From assembly GCA_049972525.1 (NCBI GenBank), contig JBMFKI010000012.1:1-47901 (forward strand): a DNA stretch of 47,901 bases. Reading direction: 5' to 3'. Of the stretch, positions 1 to 7,242 are shown piece after piece; the first letter of the stretch is position 1; every line of letters begins with the position of its first letter. The notes beneath the pieces are model-generated. The model saw nothing but the letters and a program-made list of their open reading frames with translations. It did not search any database and was not told the DNA's origin. A program made the translations under genes and the position numbers. The DNA is from JAVZLQ01 sp049972525. Its GTDB lineage: Archaea; Thermoproteota; Bathyarchaeia; Bathyarchaeales; Bathycorpusculaceae.

Positions 1-128
1 AGGTCTATGTCAGACAAGGCGTCAACATAATCTGTCACAGCGGAACCCATCAAAAGAACCCCGATCACGCCATCCATTTTCTCAAACTGCATTTTGGCAA
101 ACTCTTCAGCAACACTTTGCAGCATCAT
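1..128 (-). CDS. Nucleotidyltransferase-fold protein, N-terminal part only
   Basis: The gene runs off the left edge, so only about 42 N-terminal residues are visible. They end in MGSAVTDYVDALSDIDL, which fits the GS...D-x-D signature of the polymerase-beta/MNT nucleotidyltransferase fold: glycine-serine loop followed by the metal-binding DxD. A strong ribosome binding site, GGAGGA on the minus strand, lies just upstream; of two adjacent ATG codons the second (position 125) has the better spacing, the first is annotated. It could be an antitoxin-like MNT protein, an aminoglycoside-type nucleotidyltransferase or a larger enzyme; the missing remainder decides. The fold is fairly secure, the function is not. 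Confidence 0.68.
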   Translation of the reverse strand, partial: MMLQSVAEEFAKMQFEKMDGVIGVLLMGSAVTDYVDALSDID

Positions 129-285
129 AATCCTCCGTTAACGCTATCCTGCCTTATTGAAAGTTTGACTTAAGCCTTATTTTTCCTAAAGTGTCATCTG
201 ACTTCAAAGTCTCATCTAAAATCGGCAACTTTTCCTTAAACAGACAGCGCCCAGACAGCTCATGAAAATCTTCTTTTAATCGCTG

Positions 286-1254
286 TTAAGTGATGCTGTC
301 CTCTTTGTATTGTGGTGGTGTTAGCCACGGTTCTGCTTGTTCTTTGTATGTTTGGCGCCAGCTTTCAATGCTTTTGTTAATGTATGCGCTTTGCTGCTCA
401 GGCAATTTGTGACCCATCCAGAACTCTATATAGAGCGGGTCAACTTTATGATCACTTAGAAAAGTGCGGAAAGCAGCCCTTAGCGAGTGGGGGCTATATA
501 GGTTTCTGCCCTTAAACGCACCTGCGAATTTTTTGGCTGTTTTACGGAAATAAGAATGCACGGCTCTTGAAGAAACTTCATAAATTTGTGTCTGACCAGA
601 TAATTTTCTGCCGGCTAAATATTCATTGATTAACTTGACAGACCAGCCGCCCAAGAATGTTGTGAAGGCTACACCCGTCTTCTTTCGCATCAAATTTAGG
701 CATATAGGCGTTATGCCCCTTTCAAATTCTTCTTTGATGTCGCCGTATTTTAGGGCTAAAAGGTCGGATAGGCTTAAGCCACTTTGAAGGATTGAAGCGG
801 CTATACTCCTATACAACGGCTTATCCATTAAGGCTATGAAGTCGCCCACTTCCTCTATTGTCCACGGATGCTTTTTGTTAACTGGCTGAGATGATGGTAA
901 TTGCACATAGCGTAAACTTATTGAAACGTCAAAATATTTGGCCAAGCTTTGAACAGCACCAACATAACTCCTAACAGTCTTAGGCGAATAGCCTCTATTC
1001 TGAAGCCAAACCACGAAACCATTAAGCGTAAAACGGTCTATGCGCTTTCTATGGCTTCTTGGCAGAAGCCTATCCTGTTCCACACGATCCAAAAAGTCTC
1101 CCAACGAACCATAACGTGAGTAAAACTCTTGAAAGGCCATCAAGCCTCTACCATAAACATTACGCGTTCCAGGCTTCAAAACAGAAAGAAACTCAGACGC
1201 TTCAGAATCAGCCTCAACCCGCAAAAGAAACACCCAAAAAACAAAAACTTTCAC
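286..1254 (-). CDS. Tyrosine recombinase / integrase with atypical active site
   Basis: A 322-residue XerC/D-like recombinase: an N-terminal SAM-like DNA-binding domain (about residues 20-115) and a C-terminal catalytic domain. Visible catalytic residues are H256 and R259 (PHSLRAAFRT), H282 (WMGHKL) and the nucleophile Y291 (AYINKS), plus a candidate beta-hairpin lysine (RKKTG). The first catalytic arginine, normally in a GLR motif, is Ser161 here (SGLSLSDLLAL). The listed start is GTG; a TATA-like TTTTAAAA near 1265-1272 predicts transcription from about 1243, which favours the in-frame TTG at 1224. A copy of a 30-bp repeat lies just upstream (1309-1338). No tRNA or obvious attachment site is adjacent. 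It may be an element integrase or a domesticated host recombinase. Confidence 0.85.
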   Translation of the reverse strand: MKVFVFWVFLLRVEADSEASEFLSVLKPGTRNVYGRGLMAFQEFYSRYGSLGDFLDRVEQDRLLPRSHRKRIDRFTLNGFVVWLQNRGYSPKTVRSYVGAVQSLAKYFDVSISLRYVQLPSSQPVNKKHPWTIEEVGDFIALMDKPLYRSIAASILQSGLSLSDLLALKYGDIKEEFERGITPICLNLMRKKTGVAFTTFLGGWSVKLINEYLAGRKLSGQTQIYEVSSRAVHSYFRKTAKKFAGAFKGRNLYSPHSLRAAFRTFLSDHKVDPLYIEFWMGHKLPEQQSAYINKSIESWRQTYKEQAEPWLTPPQYKEDSIT

Positions 1255-1308
1255 TACACAACAGTTTTAAAAGCTTCCTGAAAGTTTAAAAGCGTAAGGC
1301 TGCACGCA

Positions 1309-1338
1309 AAACAGAAAAAGGGGGAGTCTGCGGGAGAA
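1309..1338 (+). repeat. Copy A of a 30-bp dispersed direct repeat
   Basis: This intergenic segment matches 31285-31314 at 29 of 30 positions in the same orientation. It contains a G5 run flanked by A-rich sequence and then TGCGGGAGAA. Copy A lies between the integrase and HAD genes; copy B lies downstream of relE. I could not recognise it as a tRNA fragment, terminator or insertion-sequence end. It may be a recombination site or a small dispersed repeat. Confidence 0.6.
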
Positions 1339-1372
1339 ATCTCCAATAAATTAGATACTACTTTAAACCGGC

Positions 1373-2080
1373 CTAGAGATTTTCGTTTTGTTGCTCTCTC
1401 GTGCTCTTGTTTATGTATCCTATAAGGATTGGCAAGTCTGTTATCGACGTTACCATATAGCTTGCTCCTGCACTAATTAGTTCCTTCGCATCTGAAACTC
1501 CTGTTGGTATGCCAACCGCCATCGCGCCTAAATCCCTCGCACATTTCATGTCGTTTGCACCATCTCCAACAACCGCAGCGTTTCTCGGTTCAACGCCTAA
1601 AGCCTTCAACGTTGCCTCAAGATGCTCCGTGTTCGGCTTAACGTTTTTCACGTTGTCCCTTGGAGTTACCGCGTCGAAAAAAGATTTTATTTTAAACCTT
1701 TTTAGGATGTATTCTACTGATTTTTCACTGTTTATCGTGCATAACCCAAGCTTTAAGCCCATTTCCTTCAATGTTTTCAAGGTTTCTGTAACTCCTGGAA
1801 ATGGACTTGTATACTTAGCTGCTTCTAACTCGTATTTTTCTGCTATTCCTAAGGCTTCGTGGCAGATCCGTGTTATGGCATTCTCAGGCTGCCCATTGTT
1901 TTTCATGAAGATTTCCGCCTTTTTCAACATTTCAAATATGCTTTCGCTTACTGAGAGCGTGGACGCTGGAATTCCAGTCCTTATGAGGAAGCCTCGCACT
2001 TCAGCCCTGATAGTCCTGTAGTCTATGTTAAAGCTTGCAATTGTTCCATCTAAGTCGAAGATTACTGCCTTGATCTTCAT
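1373..2080 (-). CDS. HAD-superfamily phosphatase, phosphoglycolate-phosphatase-like
   Basis: A 235-residue haloacid dehalogenase hydrolase. Motif I is FDLDGT at about residues 8-13 (nucleophile Asp and acid/base Asp), followed by a helical cap of about 80 residues, motif II (CTIN), a conserved lysine (VKPN) and motif IV GDGANDM that completes the magnesium site. This arrangement suits hydrolysis of small phosphate esters such as phosphoglycolate, but the substrate cannot be read from sequence. It is a cytosolic protein with no signal or membrane segment. It stands alone, divergent from the small gene at 2208. Its length is normal for the family and the catalytic residues are intact. Confidence 0.85.
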   Translation of the reverse strand: MKIKAVIFDLDGTIASFNIDYRTIRAEVRGFLIRTGIPASTLSVSESIFEMLKKAEIFMKNNGQPENAITRICHEALGIAEKYELEAAKYTSPFPGVTETLKTLKEMGLKLGLCTINSEKSVEYILKRFKIKSFFDAVTPRDNVKNVKPNTEHLEATLKALGVEPRNAAVVGDGANDMKCARDLGAMAVGIPTGVSDAKELISAGASYMVTSITDLPILIGYINKSTREQQNENL

Positions 2081-2207
2081 GGTTTCTTTTTCACTTCACA
2101 GTCCTAGACTAGGCTTGAAGCCATTAATCACTTTTTAGGGGAAATATACTTTGCGGTAGGCAAACTGCATATTTAACTGATTGTACTATAATGTTATTTG
2201 ATGTGTT

Positions 2208-2450
2208 ATGAGTCTGGAGGAATACGCGAAAGATAAACTTTGGCCGATACTCGTGGAAGCCGTGCATGCCTTGGTTTTGTACCCGAACCATAAGGCTTAC
2301 ACTCGAGAGGTTGTACTTCATGAAAAGCCAGACATAACGCCTCAAGAGTTGGCAGCGAGACTTGGCATGCCGTTAGGCGAAGCCATAGTAATACTCTACG
2401 AACTAGAAGGCGAGCGAAAAACTCATTCATCAAAGAATTTGGACGCTTGA
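2208..2450 (+). CDS. Small conserved-looking protein with HTH-like C-terminus
   Basis: An 80-residue protein that I do not recognise by name. The segment ITPQELAARLGMPLGEAIVILYEL reads as a helix-turn-helix, as in small winged-helix proteins, and the N-terminal half is amphipathic helix. A TATA-like CTATAATG about 24 bases upstream of the ATG suggests a leaderless transcript, which supports this start. It converges on tupC and overlaps its 3' end by 21 bases. It may be a small transcription factor; the alternative is an uncharacterised archaeal protein without DNA binding. Confidence 0.58.
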   Translation: MSLEEYAKDKLWPILVEAVHALVLYPNHKAYTREVVLHEKPDITPQELAARLGMPLGEAIVILYELEGERKTHSSKNLDA

Positions 2451-3491
2451 AGCTTTAAAGGTGATGTAGACTTCACTGTTTAAATCAAGTTTCATCTCGC
2501 TAAATGAACGCTTAGTTATCTGAACAGCGAAAGGTTTTCCAACGTCTACCCTAAGTTTAATAACAGAACCGATGTCTGAAATTTCTATGATTCTTCCTTT
2601 CAGAATGTTTCTAGCACTCGATTTGAAAGGGTTTTTTGATAAGATTATGTCTTCCGGACTTATAAAAACCGAAACTTTTCCTTCACGTTTGTTTGTTGCT
2701 GCGATTTCAACATTGTTTCCAATATTTATCAGAGTTGTTCCATTTTCAGTAGTTCTTGCCTCTCCTACAAAAGTGTTTTCCAAAGCGGCAAAACTAGCCA
2801 GTGTTTTCGACAGTTTGCCGAAAATTTCCTGTTGTTCTCCTATTTCACTTATTCGTCCGTAATTCATTAAGGCTATGCGATTTGGTAAACTTCTAGCTTG
2901 GAACATGTTGTGCGTAGCCATTACAATTGTAGTTTTTAATTCTCTGTTAACTGCAGCTATAATTTCTTCGATTAGCGCAGCATTTTTTGGATCCAAGTTT
3001 GCCGTTGGCTCATCTAGAAGAAGAAGTTTAGTGTTGAGCGCTATTGCCCTCGCCAAGGCGACTCTCTGTTGTTCTCCGCCAGAAAGTTTTTTCGCATGTC
3101 TCTTATTGAAACCTTCAAGTCCGACAAGCTCTAAGGCTTTGTTAACTCTTTCCGCAATCTCTTTTCTAGGCATTTTTCTAATTTTCAAACCATACGCAAC
3201 GTTATCGTAAACAGTCGCATTAAACATCACTGTTTTCTGAAAAACCATGGTGCAATTCATGCGTATTTGTGTCACATTTCCCTCTGTTACCGTTTTGCCG
3301 CAAAAGTAGACTTCGCCTTTTGAAGGTTTTTCGAGGAAAGCCAAAATCTTGAGAAGCGTAGTTTTTCCAGAACCATTTGGTCCCAAAAGTGCTAATATCT
3401 CCCCATCATTCACTTGCATGTTCACGTTATCAAGTGCTACTACCTTGCCGTAGACTTTGGTTACGCTCTTCAACTCAGCGAGTAAATTCAT
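2430..3491 (-). CDS. tupC: Tungstate ABC transporter, ATP-binding subunit
   Basis: A 353-residue ATPase that powers tungstate uptake on the cytoplasmic face of TupB. Walker A is GPNGSGKTT (residues 37-45), followed by a Q-loop, the signature LSGGEQQRVA, Walker B LLLLDEPT and the H-loop histidine (ATHN). About 120 residues follow the ATPase core and end in a TOBE/Mop-like region, the oxyanion-binding module of the ModC/WtpC/TupC group, which may give feedback by oxyanion. It is the last gene of tupABC, 26 bases after tupB. Tungstate rather than molybdate is inferred from the TupA-type binding protein in the same operon. Confidence 0.9.
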   Translation of the reverse strand: MNLLAELKSVTKVYGKVVALDNVNMQVNDGEILALLGPNGSGKTTLLKILAFLEKPSKGEVYFCGKTVTEGNVTQIRMNCTMVFQKTVMFNATVYDNVAYGLKIRKMPRKEIAERVNKALELVGLEGFNKRHAKKLSGGEQQRVALARAIALNTKLLLLDEPTANLDPKNAALIEEIIAAVNRELKTTIVMATHNMFQARSLPNRIALMNYGRISEIGEQQEIFGKLSKTLASFAALENTFVGEARTTENGTTLINIGNNVEIAATNKREGKVSVFISPEDIILSKNPFKSSARNILKGRIIEISDIGSVIKLRVDVGKPFAVQITKRSFSEMKLDLNSEVYITFKASSVQIL

Positions 3492-3517
3492 TTTTTAACC
3501 TCTGTAAGTCCCTACCC

Positions 3518-4237
3518 TTACTGTGGCGATTTTCCTAGCACGGAATGCCACTTCAATTTTCGAGCGGTAATTATCATTAGATTTATTCCGAAAATTATAG
3601 TCATTAGGAATATTCCGAGTGCTATAGCCAACCCAAGGTCACCTCTGGCAGTGTAACGTGAAATCGCCGTTGTTAAAATGTCAGTTGATCCTGCAATGTT
3701 TCCGCCAACTAGCAGCGCCACTCCTAACTCGGCTATTGCCCGATTAAAACTGGCAATGTTAGATAAAAGCACACCGTTTATGGCTTCTTTTAAAACTGCT
3801 ATTGCCGCTTGGGATTCTGAAGCACCCAGGGTTCTAGCTAAATTTACTATTTCAGGGTCAACCGCTTCCATAGCTGATGTCATTATGCTTATCAGTATGG
3901 GTGTTACAAGTATGGCCTCACCTATAATTATCGCGGCGGGCGTGTAGAGTAATCCTAAAAATCCCAGTGGTCCACTCTTCGAGAAAATGAGGAAAAGCAC
4001 TAACCCTAAAGCAACTGTTGGTATGCCTATCAGAGTGTTGAAGAATCCCTTGATTATGATTTTACCGGGAAAATCTTCAAGACTTATTAGCATTGCGATG
4101 GGGGTTCCCCAAAGAGCAGCTAAAAGGGCTGCACTTCCAGAAAAAAGGATGGAGCGGTAGAGTATGCCATAAAGCGTTGGGTCGCCTGAACCTATCAATT
4201 GTAGAGCCTTTATGATGCCCTCTAATATATCAACCAT
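3518..4237 (-). CDS. tupB: Tungstate ABC transporter, permease subunit
   Basis: A hydrophobic permease of about 239 residues with five or more predicted membrane segments. The conserved cytoplasmic EAA-type loop that docks the ATPase is seen around NLARTLGASESQAAIAVLKEA. The start at MVDILEGIIKALQLI matches the usual N-terminus of TupB/ModB permeases and overlaps the end of tupA by 8 bases, implying translational coupling; the frame extends 20 codons further upstream, but those residues are polar and lie inside tupA. It forms the membrane channel with TupC and receives oxyanion from TupA. Confidence 0.9.
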   Translation of the reverse strand: MVDILEGIIKALQLIGSGDPTLYGILYRSILFSGSAALLAALWGTPIAMLISLEDFPGKIIIKGFFNTLIGIPTVALGLVLFLIFSKSGPLGFLGLLYTPAAIIIGEAILVTPILISIMTSAMEAVDPEIVNLARTLGASESQAAIAVLKEAINGVLLSNIASFNRAIAELGVALLVGGNIAGSTDILTTAISRYTARGDLGLAIALGIFLMTIIFGINLMIITARKLKWHSVLGKSPQ

Positions 4238-5255
4238 TGCCAGTATCACCAATGTAGAGCTCGTCGTAGCCACTTCTATATCGTGGTGGGCATTCATAAC
4301 CGTTTATGAAAGCATAAGCCTTTATCCACCCAGCTATAGGCTGTTCATTGTTCTCTAATGGTTCTACGGCGCCGAAAAAGAGGCTTTGACCGTAAGCGTC
4401 TTTGCCATAGTTTGTTATGAGCTGTTGAGTTTCAGGCGAAACTAGGTATTGGATAAAGTCCATAGCGTCTTTAAAGTTAATCTGTTCATGGATGGACTTG
4501 TTTGCTGGGACATCTGGTTTTATGGCAATGGCGCTGTAAACGTTGAGCAAGGATGTGTCCTCGGTTATTAATGCCTTTAGAGATATTATGTTATCCTTGT
4601 AAAACTTCAAGTAAGTGCCCACGTCTGAAAGCGTATAAGCTGATTTTTGGTCGGCAATTTGTAATGTGTCGCCCATACCTGAACCAGCTTTCGCATACCA
4701 AGGCTTATTTGATATAATCGTATAATTGAAGCCTGCTGCTTTCCAGAGGCTCTGTTCTTTTGAATGCGTACCCGAATTGTCCCAACGAGAAACCCATATT
4801 TTTGTTGCTCCAGACTGGTCAAGTAGTCTGTCTCCGTAGGCAACTATGCTTTTTAAGGCCTCAGTCACGTTTTTTCCCGAAATTCCCGCTGGATCATTTT
4901 CTGGTCCTACGATTGTGAAGAAGTTGTAGGCAAATATCTTCCTGTTCACTCCGTAGCCTCCTTCAAGAAAATCTTTCTCCATTGATGGCGAGTGCACAAG
5001 GATAACATCGGCGTCACCGCTTTTGGCGTGTTGTATGGCGATTCCTGTTCCCGCAGCTACTATCTGGAGGTCAACGTTATGGGTTGATTCGTAATCTTTC
5101 TCTATCACGTCGAGTAAGCCCGTGTCGTATAAGCTTGTGGTTGTTGAAATGATCAATCGCCTCTTGGCAAAGTAGCTCAAATAGGCTATCGTGCCAGCGG
5201 CTAATACAATGGTTGCTAAAATCGCAATTATAATTAGTTTTTGCCATAGTTGCAT
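4230..5255 (-). CDS. tupA: Tungstate-binding protein of the ABC importer, membrane anchored
   Basis: A 341-residue substrate-binding protein. Residues 7-29 form a hydrophobic signal or anchor segment without a lipobox cysteine. The TupA hallmarks follow: STTTSLYDTGLLD (about 36-48), AAGTGIAIQHAKSGDADV, a VGPENDPAGI motif and SRWDNSGTHSKE. In known TupA proteins the TTTS and the SRxDxSGTHxKE motifs line the tungstate pocket; the usual SRGD is SRWD here. It is the first gene of tupABC. The imported tungsten probably serves tungstopterin enzymes encoded elsewhere. The 26-bp palindrome at 5268-5293 lies where its promoter should be, suggesting repression by the adjacent ModE-type protein. Confidence 0.92.
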   Translation of the reverse strand: MQLWQKLIIIAILATIVLAAGTIAYLSYFAKRRLIISTTTSLYDTGLLDVIEKDYESTHNVDLQIVAAGTGIAIQHAKSGDADVILVHSPSMEKDFLEGGYGVNRKIFAYNFFTIVGPENDPAGISGKNVTEALKSIVAYGDRLLDQSGATKIWVSRWDNSGTHSKEQSLWKAAGFNYTIISNKPWYAKAGSGMGDTLQIADQKSAYTLSDVGTYLKFYKDNIISLKALITEDTSLLNVYSAIAIKPDVPANKSIHEQINFKDAMDFIQYLVSPETQQLITNYGKDAYGQSLFFGAVEPLENNEQPIAGWIKAYAFINGYECPPRYRSGYDELYIGDTGNG

Positions 5256-5267
5256 TTGTTGTCCCTG

Positions 5268-5293
5268 CCGTTATGTTTACTCATACATAACGG
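5268..5293. promoter_or_regulatory. ModE-type palindromic operator between tupA and the regulator gene
   Basis: A perfect inverted repeat: CCGTTATGT, an 8-base spacer, then ACATAACGG. It closely resembles the bacterial ModE operator layout (CGTTAT...ATAACG type) and sits between divergent tupA and the ModE-type gene. On the minus strand the TATA-like TTATGTAT about 28-35 bases upstream of tupA lies inside the palindrome. On the plus strand it lies immediately upstream of TTTATAA, the TATA box for the regulator gene. One dimer could therefore control both directions. Confidence 0.65.
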
Positions 5294-5335
5294 ATGCTAA
5301 TGCTTTATAAGCATTACGCAGCTATAAGACAAACA

Positions 5336-5893
5336 ATGTCCTTCGAGAAAAAGCACAGGTTTTCATTTAAAATATGGCTTGAGTACAAAGAAAAGCCTGT
5401 GTTAGGCAAGGGTGGAGCCCAAATTCTAGAACAGATAGAAAAGGCAAAGTCGATTTCAAAGGCAGCAAAAAATTTAGGGATGTCTTACCGTTACGTTTGG
5501 AACTATCTACAAAAAATTGAGAAACTCCTAAAAGAACCAGTCATAGATACATTCAAGGGTGGAAAGTCTGGAGGCGGCGGGGCTAAGCTTACAGCTCTTG
5601 GTGAACAGCTTTTAGATGAGTATAAGCGTCTTGAAAGCTATTTAGGTGAAGTTTTAGCTGATGCTGAGTATTGGAAGGCTGTCGATTTAGAGGTTAGCGC
5701 AAGAAATCGTTTAAAGGGAATGGTGAAGGCTGTTGAGAAAGACGACGTTGTAGCAAAAGTGAAAATTGAAATAGCAGTGCCCACTGTTGTTACAGCGCTA
5801 ATTTCAAGAGAAGCAGTTGAAGATTTAGGCATAAAAGTTGGAGATTCTGTTGAAGCAGTTATAAAGGCAGCAGATGTTATGATAGCAAAATAG
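5336..5893 (+). CDS. ModE-type oxyanion-responsive transcriptional regulator
   Basis: About 185 residues in two parts. An N-terminal LysR-like winged helix-turn-helix carries the ModE signatures ISKAAKNLGMSYRYVWNYL and FKGGKSGGGGAKLT. A C-terminal TOBE/Mop domain (about 65 residues, beginning ARNRLKGMV) binds molybdate or tungstate in this family. The frame opens at 5294, but a TATA box (TTTATAA, about 5304-5310) places transcription near 5332, so the ATG at 5336 on a leaderless message is preferred. It is divergent from tupABC with a palindrome between them, so it probably represses tup when oxyanion is plentiful. It has one Mop domain rather than the two of E. coli ModE. Confidence 0.88.
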   Translation: MSFEKKHRFSFKIWLEYKEKPVLGKGGAQILEQIEKAKSISKAAKNLGMSYRYVWNYLQKIEKLLKEPVIDTFKGGKSGGGGAKLTALGEQLLDEYKRLESYLGEVLADAEYWKAVDLEVSARNRLKGMVKAVEKDDVVAKVKIEIAVPTVVTALISREAVEDLGIKVGDSVEAVIKAADVMIAK

Positions 5894-5897
5894 GGGG

Positions 5898-6449
5898 CTA
5901 TTCAACGACGTACCGGTATGCCATGTGTTCGCCAGCGGTTGGGCTCTTCCTGATTATTCGCAGTATATCGCCTGGTTTAGCGCCTATTGCCTTGACTGCG
6001 GGGTCTGAAGCCTTTATTTGTGGCAGCTGGTAAGGCTTAACCTTATATTGCGCTAGCAGTTGATCTTTCTCTTCTTCTGTTAGGATTTCGTGTTTTGGAA
6101 CAAGTTTGTGCTCAAAAATGTCGAACGCTGGAAAAGTTTTTGGTAAAAGCTCGATTTTCTTCTTTTTCGCGCCTTGTTTAACAGCATGTGTATATCTCCC
6201 GCCGGTGACTATTATTCCCCTTTCAACACCAACTTCTTTCATGACTTTCTGCATACGGTTGACGGAGGTTATTCCCACGGCGCTGTCTTCTGGGATGCAC
6301 CATATTATGGCTTTTTCCTTTTCCTTCGGAATTTCGACGAGAAAACTAACAGCGTCTTCGTACTTTTCCCTTTTAATCAGCTTGTAGCCCCGAAGTTTTA
6401 TGAGCATCTTGGCTTTTCTTTCCTCTAAACTTTCTTCTTCCAAGCTCAA
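5898..6449 (-). CDS. rpoH: RNA polymerase subunit H with Rpb5-like N-terminal extension
   Basis: The C-terminal ~75 residues (from FDIFEHKLVPKHEIL, residue 109) are the classic archaeal RpoH / eukaryotic Rpb5 assembly domain: YKVKPYQLPQIKASDP, AIGAKPGDILRIIRKSPTAGE and a YRYVV ending. Archaeal RpoH is normally only about 80 residues. This protein has 183, with about 108 extra N-terminal residues that read like the eukaryotic Rpb5 jaw: an RGY motif, a PEDSAVGIT segment, a helix (VNRMQKVMKEVG) and ERGIIVTGG. In many archaea rpoH sits beside rpoB; here it is alone between a regulator and nrdG. A second short RpoH may exist elsewhere. The C-terminal identity is secure; the jaw homology is inference by eye. 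Confidence 0.86.
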   Translation of the reverse strand: MSLEEESLEERKAKMLIKLRGYKLIKREKYEDAVSFLVEIPKEKEKAIIWCIPEDSAVGITSVNRMQKVMKEVGVERGIIVTGGRYTHAVKQGAKKKKIELLPKTFPAFDIFEHKLVPKHEILTEEEKDQLLAQYKVKPYQLPQIKASDPAVKAIGAKPGDILRIIRKSPTAGEHMAYRYVVE

Positions 6450-6549
6450 ATTTAAACCCCTTTTTTGCGAGGCAATCGAAACCTTAACGAGTCATTTAAC
6501 CTTTAAACTTTACGCTTCAAGCTTCAAACCAAAATGTGAATAAGGGTCT

Positions 6550-7227
6550 TCAGACGCGGAGCACTACCTTATCTGCATATTTTTTCATAGTTTCTGCAAA
6601 TTCGGCGATTGTCGCCGGCGCGTAGGGTTTAACTGTTCTAAAAGCTTTATCTAAAGTGTCATCTGGAATGAATTGTTGGAAGGCGAATGTCCTTGCACCC
6701 TTAACTAGTTCTCCTATCTTCTGTATGTCATCAGCGTCTACAAATCCTGGAACAACTGTTGTTCTAAACTCGTATTCAACCTTTCCAGTTTTCAAAATCT
6801 CAAGTGTGCGAAGCAAGTCATCGACATTTCCTGCTCCGAGCCTTTGGTATTTTTCAAGCGACGTTTTAACATCTAAAGCAACGTAATCCACATGGGCAAG
6901 GCATTCCTCAAGCACCTGAGGATAAAATCCGTTCGTGTCAAGCTTAACAGTGAAGCTTCTCTCCTTGAGTTTCTTTAGGAATCGCGGCAACTCCTTATGC
7001 ATTGTTGGTTCGCCGCCAGTCACAACAACGGCGTCAATAAATTTCTTGCGGCTTTCCAAAATCTTAAGCGCAGCCTCTTCTTGTAGGAATGGAGGTTTTG
7101 GGTCTACAACTATACGCCAGTTGTGACAAAATGGGCAGCGTAGATTGCAGCCTGGCGTGAAGAGAACGGAGGCTATTTTTTCTGGGAAATCTATGAGGCT
7201 TGTTCTCTGGATTCCGCTGAACTTCAT
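6550..7227 (-). CDS. nrdG: Anaerobic ribonucleotide reductase-activating radical SAM protein
   Basis: A 225-residue radical SAM enzyme that installs the glycyl radical on NrdD. The cluster motif CNLRCPFC gives C27, C31 and C34; VVTGGEPTMH is the SAM-binding GGE motif; LDTNGFYPQVL follows. The N-terminus (FSGIQRTSLIDFPEKIA) is typical of the archaeal and anaerobic NrdG-like group, where a conserved serine-leucine-D-F-P-G-type motif precedes the cluster. It lies 15 bases after nrdD on the same strand and completes the nrdR-nrdD-nrdG operon, consistent with oxygen-independent deoxynucleotide synthesis. Confidence 0.9.
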   Translation of the reverse strand: MKFSGIQRTSLIDFPEKIASVLFTPGCNLRCPFCHNWRIVVDPKPPFLQEEAALKILESRKKFIDAVVVTGGEPTMHKELPRFLKKLKERSFTVKLDTNGFYPQVLEECLAHVDYVALDVKTSLEKYQRLGAGNVDDLLRTLEILKTGKVEYEFRTTVVPGFVDADDIQKIGELVKGARTFAFQQFIPDDTLDKAFRTVKPYAPATIAEFAETMKKYADKVVLRV

Positions 7228-7242
7228 TTGGCTTTCCCTTTT

